A DNA stretch of 64,000 bases from Paraburkholderia sp. IMGN_8. GTDB lineage: Bacteria; Pseudomonadota; Gammaproteobacteria; Burkholderiales; Burkholderiaceae. The translations under genes and the position numbers were made by a program. Shown here piece after piece: positions 37,958 to 48,031 of this stretch. The notes beneath the pieces were generated by a model that saw nothing but the letters and a program-made list of their open reading frames with translations, did not search any database and was not told the origin of the DNA. Every line of letters starts with the position of its first letter. The stretch's first letter is position 1. The stretch is from NCBI RefSeq assembly GCF_038050405.1, contig NZ_CP150901.1:2046001-2110000 (forward strand). The letters are read 5' to 3'.

Positions 37958-39352
37958 TCAGCACTCGATGACGTTCACGGCGAGACCACCGCGCGACGTC
38001 TCCTTGTATTTCGTCTTCATGTCCGCGCCGGTTTCGCGCATCGTCTTGATTACGTTATCGAGCGACACGTAGTGCTGCCCGTCGCCCTTCATCGCCATGC
38101 GCGCCGCGTTCAGCGCCTTGATCGCGCCCATCGCGTTGCGCTCGATGCAGGGAATCTGCACGAGTCCGCCGACCGGGTCGCACGTCATGCCGAGGTTGTG
38201 TTCCATGCCGATTTCAGCGGCGTTCTCGACCTGCGTCGGCGTGCCGCCCATCACCGCCGCGAGTGCTGCCGCGGCCATCGAGCACGCGACGCCCACTTCG
38301 CCCTGGCAGCCCACTTCAGCGCCCGAGATCGATGCGGTTTCCTTGTAGATGATGCCGATCGCCGCGGCGGTCAGCATGAACGTGACGATGCCGTCGTCGT
38401 TCGACGCATGCATGAACTTCACGTAGTAATGCAGCACCGCTGGGATCACGCCGGCCGCACCGTTGGTCGGCGCCGTGACGACTCGCCCGCCGGCCGCGTT
38501 TTCTTCGTTGACGGCCATCGCGTAGAGGTTGACCCAGTCGAGCATCGACAGCGGATCGCGCAGCGATTCCTCCGAGCGCGAACGCAATTGCGCGCACAGG
38601 TCGGCGGCGCGGCGCTTCACGTGCATCGGACCGGGCAGTTCGCCACGCACCTTGCAGCCGCGTTCGACACAGGCCGACATCACGCGCCAGATTGCAAGCA
38701 AGCCGTCGCGCACTTCCTGTTCGGGTCGCGACGCGCATTCATTGCGCAGCGTGACTTCGGCAATCGACAATCCGGTTTCGCGGCACACGCGCATCAGGTC
38801 GTCGCCGGTGCGAAACGGATACGGCACGTCCGCGCCGGCGCGCAGGCCGTTCACACGGTCGCCTTCGCGATTGACGACGAAGCCGCCGCCGATCGAGTAA
38901 TACTCTTTCTCCACCAGCAACTGGCCGTTTTCGTCGAATGCCTGGAAGCGCATGCCGTTCGGATGCACGATGCCCGAGCCCGGCGCGCCCGGCATCAGCT
39001 TGCGAAAGAAGCCGAGGTGTTCGCGCTCGTCGAATCTGACCGGGTGCTTGCCGAGCAGCACGAGTTGCTTCGTCTCGCGGATCGCCTGAAGACGCGGTTC
39101 GATCAGGTCCGGATCGATCAGATCGGGCAGATTGCCCTCGAGGCCGAGCAGCACCGCTTTATCGGTGCCGTGCCCTTTGCCGGTGGCGCCGAGCGAGCCG
39201 AACAGCTCGGCCTTGACGCTGCGCACGAAACCCAGCAAGTTGGCGTCTTCGATATGTGAGGCGAAGCGGCATGCAGCGATCATCGGACCGACCGTGTGCG
39301 AACTCGACGGACCGATACCGATCTTGAACAGATCGAAGACGCTGACGTTCAT
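37958..39352 (-). CDS. sdaA: L-serine ammonia-lyase
   Basis: A 464-residue single-chain L-serine dehydratase with a 4Fe-4S cluster, giving pyruvate and ammonia. The N-terminal beta domain has [15 protein letters not shown], and the alpha domain has [21 protein letters not shown] and [16 protein letters not shown], which supply the cluster cysteines. It is the first gene of the sdaA-soxBDAG operon, as in some Pseudomonas sox loci, and completes the route from glycine via serine to pyruvate. The ATG at 39352 ([10 protein letters not shown]) is the family start; the open frame continues 38 codons upstream. Confidence 0.94.
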   Translation of the reverse strand: MNVSVFDLFKIGIGPSSSHTVGPMIAACRFASHIEDANLLGFVRSVKAELFGSLGATGKGHGTDKAVLLGLEGNLPDLIDPDLIEPRLQAIRETKQLVLLGKHPVRFDEREHLGFFRKLMPGAPGSGIVHPNGMRFQAFDENGQLLVEKEYYSIGGGFVVNREGDRVNGLRAGADVPYPFRTGDDLMRVCRETGLSIAEVTLRNECASRPEQEVRDGLLAIWRVMSACVERGCKVRGELPGPMHVKRRAADLCAQLRSRSEESLRDPLSMLDWVNLYAMAVNEENAAGGRVVTAPTNGAAGVIPAVLHYYVKFMHASNDDGIVTFMLTAAAIGIIYKETASISGAEVGCQGEVGVACSMAAAALAAVMGGTPTQVENAAEIGMEHNLGMTCDPVGGLVQIPCIERNAMGAIKALNAARMAMKGDGQHYVSLDNVIKTMRETGADMKTKYKETSRGGLAVNVIEC

Positions 39353-39378
39353 GGCGTGCCTTTTGCGTTGCGATGCCA

Positions 39379-39405
39379 GGGTTGGCTGGGTTGGCCGGGG
39401 TTGGC
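39379..39405. repeat. three GGGTTGGC units in the sdaA leader
   Basis: GGGTTGGC occurs at 39379-39386, 39388-39395 and 39398-39405, spaced 9 and 10 bp. On the sdaA mRNA these read GCCAACCC, just upstream of the ribosome binding region. Their meaning is not clear. Confidence 0.5.
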
Positions 39406-39510
39406 CTTTACTAGCCCCCATTGCACCGCACGCCAATTTGGACCGATAGAATAAAAACGGCATCACCGTGGGATAGTGTCGTCAAGCGGGCCGCCGGCCG
39501 GGCGCGGCGG

Positions 39511-39542
39511 CGCATTTGCGATGACTTCTGACGCATTTGCGA
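39511..39542. promoter_or_regulatory. 21-bp-spaced direct repeat, AraC-type operator of sdaA-sox / divergent regulator
   Basis: The 11-mer CGCATTTGCGA occurs twice, at 39511-39521 and 39532-39542, exactly 21 bp apart (two helical turns), the usual spacing of AraC-family half-sites. It lies in the divergent region between sdaA and an AraC-type gene and shares TTTGCGA with the site before choV. Confidence 0.7.
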
Positions 39543-39641
39543 CAGGCGTTATAGCCGCTGCTGACGATCCTGATGCCACCGCCGCTGCGGCCCCAATCCC
39601 GAGTGCTATGCTTGATTCAACCCTTTCCACTGGCCGCATGC

Positions 39642-40724
39642 ATGAACCCTGCTGAACCGCTTCCCCTTCAATCGATCGACGGCACCGCGAAGCAGCGCAT
39701 CCGCTTCGGCATCATCCTGCTGCCGAATTTCACGCTGACGGCGTTCTCGGGTTTCGTCGACCTGTTGCGCCTGTCCGCCGACGAAGGCGACTTCAGCAAG
39801 CCCGTGCGCTGTTCGTGGAGCGTCATCGGGGAAACCCTTGCTCCGGTGCGCGCGAGTTGCGGCATCCAGATCACGCCGTGGGAAACCTTCGACAACGCCG
39901 AACCGTTCGACTACGTCGTCGTGGTAGGCGGCCTGCTGCATTCGGGGCCAGCCGCCAGCGAGGCGACGCTGGCCTTCATCCGCCGCGCCGCCGCGACCGA
40001 CGCGACGCTCGTCGGTATGTGTACCGGCGTGTTCTCGCTGATGCGTGCGGGCGTGCTGGACGGCCACCGCATTTGCGTGAGCTGGTTTCACTACTGGGAT
40101 TTCATCGAGCGTTTTCCATCGGTCGATGAAGAGATGCTAATTGCCGACCGCCTGTTCGTGATTGACCGCAGGCGCATCACCTGCTCGGGCGGGCGCGCGT
40201 CGATCGACGTGGCCGCGGCCATTTTGCTTCGCCACTTCGAAACCGCCACGGTACAAAAGGCGCTGCGCATTCTGCTGGTGGACGACATGCAGAAGGGCAA
40301 CGCGCCGCAGCCGCATCCGCCGGGACTTGCGCCTGCCGCACATCCGAAGGTGAAGCGCGCGATCCTGCTGATGGAGCAACACGTGGGACGTTCGCTATCG
40401 CTCGACGAGCTCGCGCGCAAGCTCGATTTGTCGCCACGCCAGCTCGAACGCCTCTTCAAGGCGCAAACCGGCAAAGCGCCGCAAGCGTACGCGAAGCAGG
40501 TGCGCCTGCGCACCGCCGCATGGCTGCTGACGAGCTCGGATAAAACCGTGGCGGATATCGCGTCGAGTTGCGGCTTTTCCGACGCGTCGCATCTGGGCCG
40601 CGAATTCCGCAAGCAATTCGGCTTGCCGCCGATGATGTACCGCGAGCAGCGCGGCACAGCCGCGGAAGCGGAAGATGGCGCCGGGTATGACGAAACGTTT
40701 CCGGGCCGGGCTCAGGCGATCTGA
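39642..40724 (+). CDS. GATase1-like AraC-family regulator divergent from sdaA-sox (SouR-like)
   Basis: A 360-residue regulator of the same architecture as GbdR: DJ-1/PfpI-like sensor (about 20-205, MCTGVFSLMRAGVLDG elbow) and C-terminal AraC helix-turn-helix (about 240-340, KLDLSPRQLERLFKAQTG and IASSCGFSDASHLGREFRKQFG). It is more distant from the other two AraC proteins here. Its position suggests it senses sarcosine or a related amine and drives sdaA-sox, as SouR does in Pseudomonas; this is inference. The ATG at 39642 (MNPAEPLPLQ) is preferred over one 69 bp upstream, which adds a Pro/Arg-rich leader. Confidence 0.78.
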   Translation: MNPAEPLPLQSIDGTAKQRIRFGIILLPNFTLTAFSGFVDLLRLSADEGDFSKPVRCSWSVIGETLAPVRASCGIQITPWETFDNAEPFDYVVVVGGLLHSGPAASEATLAFIRRAAATDATLVGMCTGVFSLMRAGVLDGHRICVSWFHYWDFIERFPSVDEEMLIADRLFVIDRRRITCSGGRASIDVAAAILLRHFETATVQKALRILLVDDMQKGNAPQPHPPGLAPAAHPKVKRAILLMEQHVGRSLSLDELARKLDLSPRQLERLFKAQTGKAPQAYAKQVRLRTAAWLLTSSDKTVADIASSCGFSDASHLGREFRKQFGLPPMMYREQRGTAAEAEDGAGYDETFPGRAQAI

Positions 40725-40734
40725 GCCCGGTTTT
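40706..40734 (+). terminator. Rho-independent terminator overlapping the AraC stop codon
   Basis: CCGGGCTCAG-GCGAT-CTGAGCCCGG-TTTT, a perfect 10-bp stem. The stop codon TGA (40722-40724) lies in its 3' arm. It isolates the betaine regulator from the mer segment that follows. Confidence 0.88.
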
Positions 40735-40778
40735 CGCGCTGTTCAACCGGGGGTGCCCTTAAGAAACAGACTCTTTCG
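40732..40778 (+). repeat. left inverted repeat of the mer element
   Basis: Blocks shared with the right end, in order: TTTCGCGC, GTTCAA, CGGGGG, AAAC, GA and TCTTTCG, separated by single-base differences and one 2-nt gap. The first T's overlap the U-run of the preceding terminator. Confidence 0.7.
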
Positions 40779-40795
40779 CTAAGGCGGAATAGCCT

Positions 40796-41230
40796 TTACG
40801 CGGCGCTGTTGTCGCCCAGTTCTTCGCCTCGTTGCAACGAAGCAATCAGCGGGCACGACACGTTGCCCTTGCGCGAATGACACGCACACACGAGTTGGGC
40901 CAGCACGGCCTCCATGCGCCGAAGGTCTGCAAGCTTGCGCTTTACATCCTGGAGTTTATGCTCGGCGAGGCTGCTCGCCTCATCGCAATGCGTCCCGTCT
41001 TCCAACCTGAGCAGCTCGGCGATTTCGTCGAGGCTGAAGCCCAGCCGCTGGGCGGACTTCACGAACCTTACCCTTGTGACATCGGCCTCGCCGTAGCGAC
41101 GAATACTGCCGTACGGCTTGTCCGGCTCGAGCAGCAAGCCTTTGCGCTGATAGAACCGGATGGTTTCCACATTGACGCCCGCAGCTCTGGCGAAGGCGCC
41201 AATGGTCAGGCTCTCGCGATCGTTCTCCAT
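40796..41230 (-). CDS. merR: mercury-responsive MerR regulator
   Basis: A 144-residue MerR protein. The winged helix-turn-helix spans residues 8-75 ([24 protein letters not shown]). The three mercury-binding cysteines are Cys82, Cys117 and Cys126, the positions known from Tn501/Tn21 MerR. It represses, and with Hg(II) activates, the divergent mer promoter by untwisting its 19-bp spacer. The ATG at 41230 is preferred; the frame opens 16 codons upstream inside the operator. Confidence 0.96.
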   Translation of the reverse strand: MENDRESLTIGAFARAAGVNVETIRFYQRKGLLLEPDKPYGSIRRYGEADVTRVRFVKSAQRLGFSLDEIAELLRLEDGTHCDEASSLAEHKLQDVKRKLADLRRMEAVLAQLVCACHSRKGNVSCPLIASLQRGEELGDNSAA

Positions 41231-41235
41231 ACCGC

Positions 41236-41266
41236 TTGACTCCGTACTTAGGTACGGAACTAAGGT
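41236..41266 (+). promoter_or_regulatory. mer operator-promoter
   Basis: -35 TTGACT (41236-41241) and -10 TAAGGT (41261-41266) with the 19-bp spacer typical of MerR-controlled promoters. The spacer begins within a perfect MerR palindrome TCCGTAC-TTAG-GTACGGA (41241-41258). Confidence 0.95.
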
Positions 41267-41302
41267 TACGCTATCCATTCACGTTTCAAAAGGGACAGGC
41301 GT

Positions 41303-41653
41303 ATGACCGAACCGCAGAACGGGCGCGGCGCGTTGGCTGCCGGCGGGCTGGCCGCGATCCTCGCGTCGACGTGTTGCCTCGGGCCGCTGGTGCTGGTCGC
41401 ACTTGGCGTGAGTGGCGCGTGGATCGGCAACCTGACAGTGCTCGAACCGTATCGCCCGCTTTTCATCGGCGCGGCACTGGTAGCGTTGTTCTTTGCGAGG
41501 CGGCGCATTTTTCGGCCAGCACAGGCGTGCAAGCCTGGCGAAGTCTGCGCCATTGCGCAAGTGCGCGCCGCCTACAAGTTCATCTTCTGGATCGTGGTCG
41601 CGCTGGTTGTGGTCGCGCTCGCCTTTCCCTATGTGCTGCCGTTGTTCTATTGA
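41303..41653 (+). CDS. merT: mercuric ion transport protein
   Basis: A 116-residue inner-membrane protein with three transmembrane helices. The paired Cys24-Cys25 in the first helix and Cys76/Cys82 in the cytoplasmic loop are all at canonical positions. It takes Hg(II) from MerP across the membrane to MerA. It is first in merTPAB, preceded by the mer promoter and an AAAGGGA ribosome binding site. Confidence 0.95.
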   Translation: MTEPQNGRGALAAGGLAAILASTCCLGPLVLVALGVSGAWIGNLTVLEPYRPLFIGAALVALFFARRRIFRPAQACKPGEVCAIAQVRAAYKFIFWIVVALVVVALAFPYVLPLFY

Positions 41654-41666
41654 TCAGGAGTTTGTC

Positions 41667-41942
41667 ATGAAAAAGCTGTTTGCAGCCCTTGCGCTCGCCG
41701 CCGTCGCGGCCCCGGTCTGGGCGGCGACGCAGACCGTCACGCTAGCGGTGCCCGGCATGACCTGCGCAGCCTGTCCAATCACCGTGAAGAAGGCGCTCAG
41801 CAAGGTTCCGGGTGTCACCCATACGAACGTCATCTTCGACAAGCGGGAAGCAGTGGTGACCTTCGACGACGCAAAAACCAGCGTTGCCGCGCTGACGCGG
41901 GCGACCGGGGACGCGGGCTATCCGTCCTCGGTCAAGCAATAG
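41667..41942 (+). CDS. merP: periplasmic mercuric ion-binding protein
   Basis: A 91-residue heavy-metal-associated domain protein with a signal peptide (1-19, ending PVWA) and the metal motif GMTCAACP with Cys33 and Cys36. It lies 13 bp after merT with a CAGGAG ribosome binding site. It picks up Hg(II) in the periplasm and hands it to MerT. Confidence 0.95.
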   Translation: MKKLFAALALAAVAAPVWAATQTVTLAVPGMTCAACPITVKKALSKVPGVTHTNVIFDKREAVVTFDDAKTSVAALTRATGDAGYPSSVKQ

Positions 41943-42009
41943 GCCCGCAGCCGGAGTCGCCACGAATCAAAGGCGCGGATGCGCGCCGGGCGCCGCTAAC
42001 CAGAAATGA

Positions 42010-43482
<1,473 letters not shown>

Positions 43483-43494
43483 CCAGAGACAGCG

Positions 43495-44205
43495 ATGGAT
43501 CTTGCACGTTACACCACCGAACTCGTCAGGCACCTGACGATCGCCGACCGGTCGGAAGACTTTGCAGACCTCTTTGTTGTATTGCTCCGGGAACTCGCCA
43601 AAGGGGCGCCGGTTTCGCCGGCAACACTGTCAGCGACGCTCGGCTGGCCTCTCGGGCGGGTGGCCACGGCGCTAGAACACGCCGTCGGCACCGAGTGGGA
43701 CGACCACGGCAACGTCGTCGGCTACGGCCTCACGCTGCACGAGACCGCACATGTTTTCGAGGTCGCCGGCCGGCGGCTGTACACCTGGTGCGCGTTCGAC
43801 ACCCTGTTCTTCCCGATGGTGATCGATCAGACCGCACGCGTGGTCTCGCACTGTGCCGCCACCGGGGCGCCCGTTTCGCTTACGGTCACGCCCGAAGAGA
43901 TACGGGATCTGAAGCCGGCCGGTGCGGCAGTGTCGCTGCTACTCCCTCAGGCCTCGACCGATATCCGGCATGCCTTCTGCTGCCACGTGCATTTCTTCGC
44001 GTCCAGCGCCGTGGGCCACGACTGGGCCTCGACGCATGCGGGTGTCGATATCGTGAACGTGCAGGATGCCTTCGCAGTCGGCCGCGAGCGAGCGCAACAG
44101 CTTTTGCGGCGCGTCCGGCAGCGAAACGCCAGCAGTGTCGACCGTCAGCCCGTCGGCGGCAGGCCGAAGGCCGCAAACAGGCTCGCGCCCAGCGGTGGGG
44201 CATAG
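43495..44205 (+). CDS. merB: organomercurial lyase
   Basis: A 236-residue alkylmercury lyase that cleaves the carbon-mercury bond. The catalytic residues Cys99, Asp102 ([12 protein letters not shown]) and Cys162 or 163 (FCCHVHFF) match the known Cys-Asp-Cys triad. The recognisable domain ends near residue 210; the last 25 or so residues are Arg/Pro/Ser-rich and read across the 3' end of the opposite-strand sigma gene (61-bp overlap). This tail looks like a fusion product of the junction. It starts 12 bp after merA and gives the operon broad-spectrum resistance. Confidence 0.93.
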   Translation: MDLARYTTELVRHLTIADRSEDFADLFVVLLRELAKGAPVSPATLSATLGWPLGRVATALEHAVGTEWDDHGNVVGYGLTLHETAHVFEVAGRRLYTWCAFDTLFFPMVIDQTARVVSHCAATGAPVSLTVTPEEIRDLKPAGAAVSLLLPQASTDIRHAFCCHVHFFASSAVGHDWASTHAGVDIVNVQDAFAVGRERAQQLLRRVRQRNASSVDRQPVGGRPKAANRLAPSGGA

Positions 44206-45086
44206 AGGACGACTTCGCCGACCTGTCCGCTACCAGCCAGGACATGCAGGGAATGCGGCAGATAAGGCGCGTCGCCGCGGCGGGCGTAGACGGCCGCCGC
44301 CGGCTGCCCGTTGGCAACGACGGCCACGGCGCGGAAGCCGTCATAGCGCGGCCAGACGGCGGTCATGAAGCGCGCCACCTCGTCGCGGCAGGTGAATGTG
44401 CGGTGCCACGGCGGCATGGTTAGCACGATATCCCTGTGCAACAGGCCGATCAGCGCACCGACGTTGCCCGCGTTCCAGGCGTCGACATAGGCCTCTACCG
44501 GTGCGTCGTCCGTCGCCACGACATCCTGCAGCGGCAGGGCGGTCCGCGCCCGTTGCAGGGCGCTGCGCGCCGCCGCCACGCTGATGCCGAGCGCGGCCGC
44601 CGCCTCCGCCGCCGTCATCCCCACGCCGTCGTGCAGCAGCAGCACGGCGCGGGCGCGCGGTGGCAGCCCGTGCAGCAGCGAGACGAAGGCTAGCCGGATG
44701 TTCTGCCCGCGCTCAGGGCCGGACGGCGGAACCCCGCCCGGCCACGGTTCGACCCACGGCTGCGTCCCCGGCTCGACCTCATCGAGGCTGGGACCGAACA
44801 GGGTTTGCCGCCGCCGGCGCGTGCGCAGGGCGTCGAGGCAGACGCGGGTGGCGATGCTGTAAAGCCACGGCCGCCCCGCCGCCCCATCGCGCAAGCTGGC
44901 GAATTCGCGCCAGCCGCGCAGCAGGGTCTCCTGGACGCAGTCCTCGGCGTCCTGCACGCCGCCCATCATGCGATAGCAATGGCGCTTCAGCTCGCTGCGC
45001 ATGGCGCCGGCCAGGGCGGAAAAGGCGCCTGACGCATCGTGCGCGCCTGAAGCATCGGGAACGGTGGTCGAAGTCTCCATTCGCAT
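44145..45086 (-). CDS. ECF-type RNA polymerase sigma factor with C-terminal SnoaL-like domain
   Basis: A 313-residue sigma-70-family factor. Region 2 (about 25-95, [23 protein letters not shown]) and region 4 (about 130-185, [19 protein letters not shown]) are followed by a NTF2/SnoaL-like domain (about 190-310) starting [20 protein letters not shown]. This layout is known from SigJ/ECF41-type factors, where the C-terminal domain modulates activity in place of an anti-sigma factor. It shares TGATG with the SDR gene upstream (one-base overlap), which implies coupled translation. Its 3' end runs 61 bp into merB on the other strand. Confidence 0.88.
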   Translation of the reverse strand: MRMETSTTVPDASGAHDASGAFSALAGAMRSELKRHCYRMMGGVQDAEDCVQETLLRGWREFASLRDGAAGRPWLYSIATRVCLDALRTRRRRQTLFGPSLDEVEPGTQPWVEPWPGGVPPSGPERGQNIRLAFVSLLHGLPPRARAVLLLHDGVGMTAAEAAAALGISVAAARSALQRARTALPLQDVVATDDAPVEAYVDAWNAGNVGALIGLLHRDIVLTMPPWHRTFTCRDEVARFMTAVWPRYDGFRAVAVVANGQPAAAVYARRGDAPYLPHSLHVLAGSGQVGEVVLYAPPLGASLFAAFGLPPTG

Positions 45087-45829
45087 CAGCTTAGCGCCGC
45101 GACCCCATCGGCGGAAACGATAAAATTGCCGCCCGGCGGCGCCTCCCCGATCAGGTCGAGCAGCGCGTCGGCGACTTGCTGCGGCGTCTGCCCCGGCCCC
45201 ATTGCCTCGAGGAACGCAGCTTCGCTGGTGCCGTTATAGGCGGCATAGCCCTTGACCCCCGCCGCGCCGATGTCCGTCTGCGGCATGAGGCGCGCCGGGG
45301 CCAGCGACAGGAACCGCAGGTCGAGGCCAGTGCGGTCGGCCGCCTTCTGGGCATAGCCGGTCATGAAAATCTGCATCTGTTTGGCGCCGGCATAGCCGCC
45401 GGAAATCGGCGAGCCCTGGCGCACGGCGCCGCTGGTGATCGTGACGACGGTAGCGCCCGGCGGCAGGGGCCGCTTCAGCGCCGCTTGCAGGAAATGGAAG
45501 CTCATGCGCACATCGTTGTTCCAGTTGCCGCTGAACGCCTCCCAGTCGACCTCGGGGAAGGGGCGGCATGGCGGTATGGCGCCGCCGCACAGGATCAGGA
45601 TGCGCGGCGCCTGGATGGCGAACACGCGGTCCGGCGCATCGGCCGCCGACGCGTCGCACGCCAGCACCGCCACGCCCGGCAGGTCGCGCGCCACGGCGTC
45701 GAGGCCAGCCTGCCCCCGCGCCACAACCAGCACCTGCGCGCCGAGACGATGGAAGGTTTCGACCAGGACGCGGCCGAGACCGCGGCTGGCGCCGATGAGG
45801 GTAACGGGGGTACGGGACAAATTGGCCAT
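45086..45829 (-). CDS. short-chain dehydrogenase/reductase family protein
   Basis: A 247-residue SDR. The NAD(P) motif is GASRGLGRVLVETF near residue 12, with a Ser (TITSGAV) and a YAGAK that fits the YxxxK catalytic pair. The LILCGG strand replaces the usual NNAG. The GGAGGAG ribosome binding site supports the ATG at 45829. It is translationally coupled to the ECF sigma gene; ECF41-type sigma factors are often paired with an oxidoreductase or carboxymuconolactone decarboxylase gene that they control. The substrate is unknown. Confidence 0.85.
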   Translation of the reverse strand: MANLSRTPVTLIGASRGLGRVLVETFHRLGAQVLVVARGQAGLDAVARDLPGVAVLACDASAADAPDRVFAIQAPRILILCGGAIPPCRPFPEVDWEAFSGNWNNDVRMSFHFLQAALKRPLPPGATVVTITSGAVRQGSPISGGYAGAKQMQIFMTGYAQKAADRTGLDLRFLSLAPARLMPQTDIGAAGVKGYAAYNGTSEAAFLEAMGPGQTPQQVADALLDLIGEAPPGGNFIVSADGVAALS

Positions 45830-45928
45830 TGCGGGCTCCTCCATGTTGGTGACGTGGAGTAAGACGTCCCGGCGCCCGGTGATGCATCGCACCGGCCGAA
45901 ATTATTTTCAGCACTTGCGCTTGACGGA

Positions 45929-45973
45929 CGAAAGAATCCGTTTCCTCGGCCCCCCCGTTTGAACGGCGCGAAA
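45929..45973 (-). repeat. right inverted repeat of the mer element
   Basis: Reverse complement matches the left end at 40732-40778 in the blocks TTTCGCGC, GTTCAA, CGGGGG, AAAC, GA and TCTTTCG. It contains a C7 tract at 45950-45956. Confidence 0.7.
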
Positions 45974-45982
45974 GCTAAACCG

Positions 45983-46918
45983 TCACTTCCCCGCGACGTA
46001 CGCCTTGACCGCCGGCAAGCCGTCCTTGCCGTCGAACGTCTTCACGCCCGCGAGCCATTTGTCGAGCACCGCCGGATTCGCCTTCAGCCAGTCGCGCGCC
46101 GCCTTGTTCGCATCGATCTTGTTCATGATCGGCGCCATCACGTGGTTCTCGATATCGGTCGTGAACTGCAGATTCGACACGAGCTTCGCGACGTTCGGAC
46201 AACGTGCCGCGTAGTCGGTCGGCGTGACCGTCAGCACTTTGGCTTCGCCGTAGTTCGGGCCGAACACGTCGTCGCCGCCGGACAGATAGTCGATCTTCAT
46301 CTGCACGTTCATTGGATGCGGTTCCCAGCCGAGGAAGACGATCGGCTTCTTGTCGCGGATCGCGCGATTCACTTCGATCAGCATGCCCGCCTCGCTCGAC
46401 TCCACCAGCTTGAACTTGCCGAGGCCGAACTGATTGCTGTCGATCATCTTCTTGATGAGCGCATTGCCGTCGTTGCCCGGTTCGATGCCATAGATCTTGC
46501 CGTCGAGCTTGTCGTAGTTCTTCGCGATGTCGCTGAACGACTTGATGCCCGCCTGATACGCGTAATCCGGCACGGCCAGCGTGTATTTCGCGCCGGTCAG
46601 GTTCGGCGTGGGCAGCACGTTGACCTGGCCTGCCTTTCTGAACGGATCGATCATCGGGTCCATGGTCGGCGACCAGTACCCGAGGAACACGTCGATCTGC
46701 TTGCTCTTGACGCCCGCGAACGTGATCGGCACCGAGGCGATCGTTTTGGTCGGCTTGTAGCCGAGCCCTTCGAGCACCGTCGACGCGAGACCGGTGGTCG
46801 CCGCGATGTCGGTCCAGCCGACGTCGGCGAACCGGACGTTTTGGCAGGTGGCGGGTTCGGCTGCGTGGAGAGCCGACATTGACAACGCGCACAGCGACGC
46901 GACCCACAGACGTTTCAT
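45983..46918 (-). CDS. choX: choline ABC transporter substrate-binding protein
   Basis: A 311-residue OpuAC/ChoX-type periplasmic protein. The signal peptide is residues 1-20 (SALHA-AEP). Ligand-cage regions are GWTDIAATTG, VFLGYWSPTMDPM and VFLGWEPHPMN, with the Cys24/Cys-late pair of ChoX. It binds choline (possibly also carnitine or acetylcholine) for ChoWV. It is the last gene of choV-choW-araC-choX, separated from choW by a regulator gene. Confidence 0.9.
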   Translation of the reverse strand: MKRLWVASLCALSMSALHAAEPATCQNVRFADVGWTDIAATTGLASTVLEGLGYKPTKTIASVPITFAGVKSKQIDVFLGYWSPTMDPMIDPFRKAGQVNVLPTPNLTGAKYTLAVPDYAYQAGIKSFSDIAKNYDKLDGKIYGIEPGNDGNALIKKMIDSNQFGLGKFKLVESSEAGMLIEVNRAIRDKKPIVFLGWEPHPMNVQMKIDYLSGGDDVFGPNYGEAKVLTVTPTDYAARCPNVAKLVSNLQFTTDIENHVMAPIMNKIDANKAARDWLKANPAVLDKWLAGVKTFDGKDGLPAVKAYVAGK

Positions 46919-47025
46919 GGTTTTCCCCCAAGGGTGATTGATACCGGATTGGATGTTCTATGCAGACTACTAAGCCGCCGGGTTTGCACCGGCGAAATTA
47001 CGCTGATACATCTACGCTGACGAAT

Positions 47026-48024
47026 CTACGCCGACAGCCGCCTCTCGACGCTCGGCGCATGGCCGAACTGCGCGCGGTAGGCCTTACTGAAATGACACGG
47101 CGAATGAAAGCCGCAGACGGTCGTCACGCGGGCAATCGACGCATCGGTATTGCGCAGCAGCTCGCGCGCGCGCCGCAAGCGCAGCGTCAGATAATAGTGC
47201 GTCGGCGACACGCTCAGGAACATCTTGAACATGCGCTGCAAATGACGTTGCGACAGGTGCACGAGCCGCGCAAGTTCATCGAGCGACAACGGTTCCTCGA
47301 TATTCGCTTCCATCAGCCGCACCACCTCGATGAGTTCCGCGCGCGAAAACCCGACGCGCGCATCGACCGGAATGTGCTGATAATCGGTCGAACCGCGAAT
47401 CCGCTCGACGATGAATTGCTCCGACACTTGTGCCGCAAGCGCCTGCCCCAGCCTCATGCCGACCAGGTTGAGCATCAGATCGAGCGGCGCGGTGCCGCCC
47501 GTGCAAGTCAGCCGGTCACGGTCGATCACGAACAGTTCGTCGGCGAAACGCACGTGCGGGTAACGCTTGTGCAGCGGCGACATGTCTTCCCAGTGCACCG
47601 TGCAGCGATAACCGTCGAGCAGGTTCGCCGCCAGCAGCGCATACGGGCCCGTGCAGAGACCGCCGAGCGGAATGCCTTTCGATGCAACGTCCTGCAGCAA
47701 CGCAATGACCGTGTCGTCCACATAGTCGCTCACGTGCCAACCCGCGCAAACAATCAGCACATCGGGCATGCCCGCTTCGGCCAGCGTCGTGGTCGGCTTC
47801 ACGACGATACCGTTGCTTGCCCGTGCCGGTTCGCCGTCGGGCGTGATCACCGACCACTTGTAGTGCTGCTCGCGGCCCACGTAATTCGCCATGCGCAGCA
47901 CTTCGACCGCGCTCGTGAACGCGATCATCGAAAAGTTCGGCAGCGTCAGAAAGCCGAAGTGCGCGAGCCCGGACAGCGGCGAATCGGAGTGGGCCTCGAC
48001 AGGGGTGATCGCGTCGCGCTTCAT
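47026..48024 (-). CDS. GbdR/CdhR-like AraC-family regulator embedded in the choline transport operon
   Basis: A 332-residue regulator with a DJ-1/PfpI-like sensor domain (about 20-200, GLCTGPYALLAANLLDG elbow) and a C-terminal AraC domain (about 235-330, HLSQRHLQRMFKMFLS and VTTVCGFHSPCHFSKAYR). It is closely related to the gbdR product at 24394-25389, with many shared blocks such as NFTMIAF/NFSMIAF and HYYLTLRLRRARELL. It starts 8 bp after the choW stop, so it is co-transcribed with choVW and can auto-regulate. CdhR, the carnitine regulator of Pseudomonas, has this domain layout, so carnitine or choline are both plausible effectors. The ATG at 48024 is chosen over one 33 bp upstream that overlaps choW. 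Confidence 0.82.
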   Translation of the reverse strand: MKRDAITPVEAHSDSPLSGLAHFGFLTLPNFSMIAFTSAVEVLRMANYVGREQHYKWSVITPDGEPARASNGIVVKPTTTLAEAGMPDVLIVCAGWHVSDYVDDTVIALLQDVASKGIPLGGLCTGPYALLAANLLDGYRCTVHWEDMSPLHKRYPHVRFADELFVIDRDRLTCTGGTAPLDLMLNLVGMRLGQALAAQVSEQFIVERIRGSTDYQHIPVDARVGFSRAELIEVVRLMEANIEEPLSLDELARLVHLSQRHLQRMFKMFLSVSPTHYYLTLRLRRARELLRNTDASIARVTTVCGFHSPCHFSKAYRAQFGHAPSVERRLSA

Positions 48025-48031
48025 GGGCCGC

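Noticed and set aside
39353..39641. Glycine riboswitch before sdaA or glyA.
   Set aside because: I looked for the conserved glycine aptamer cores in both leaders and did not find them; the GGGTTGGC units are not part of that fold.
40749..40783. Left end of the mer element as a classical Tn21/Tn501 terminal repeat (GGGGG ... CGCTAAG).
   Set aside because: The first and last bases are suggestive, but the middle does not match, the length is off, and the repeat clearly extends outward beyond GGGGG.
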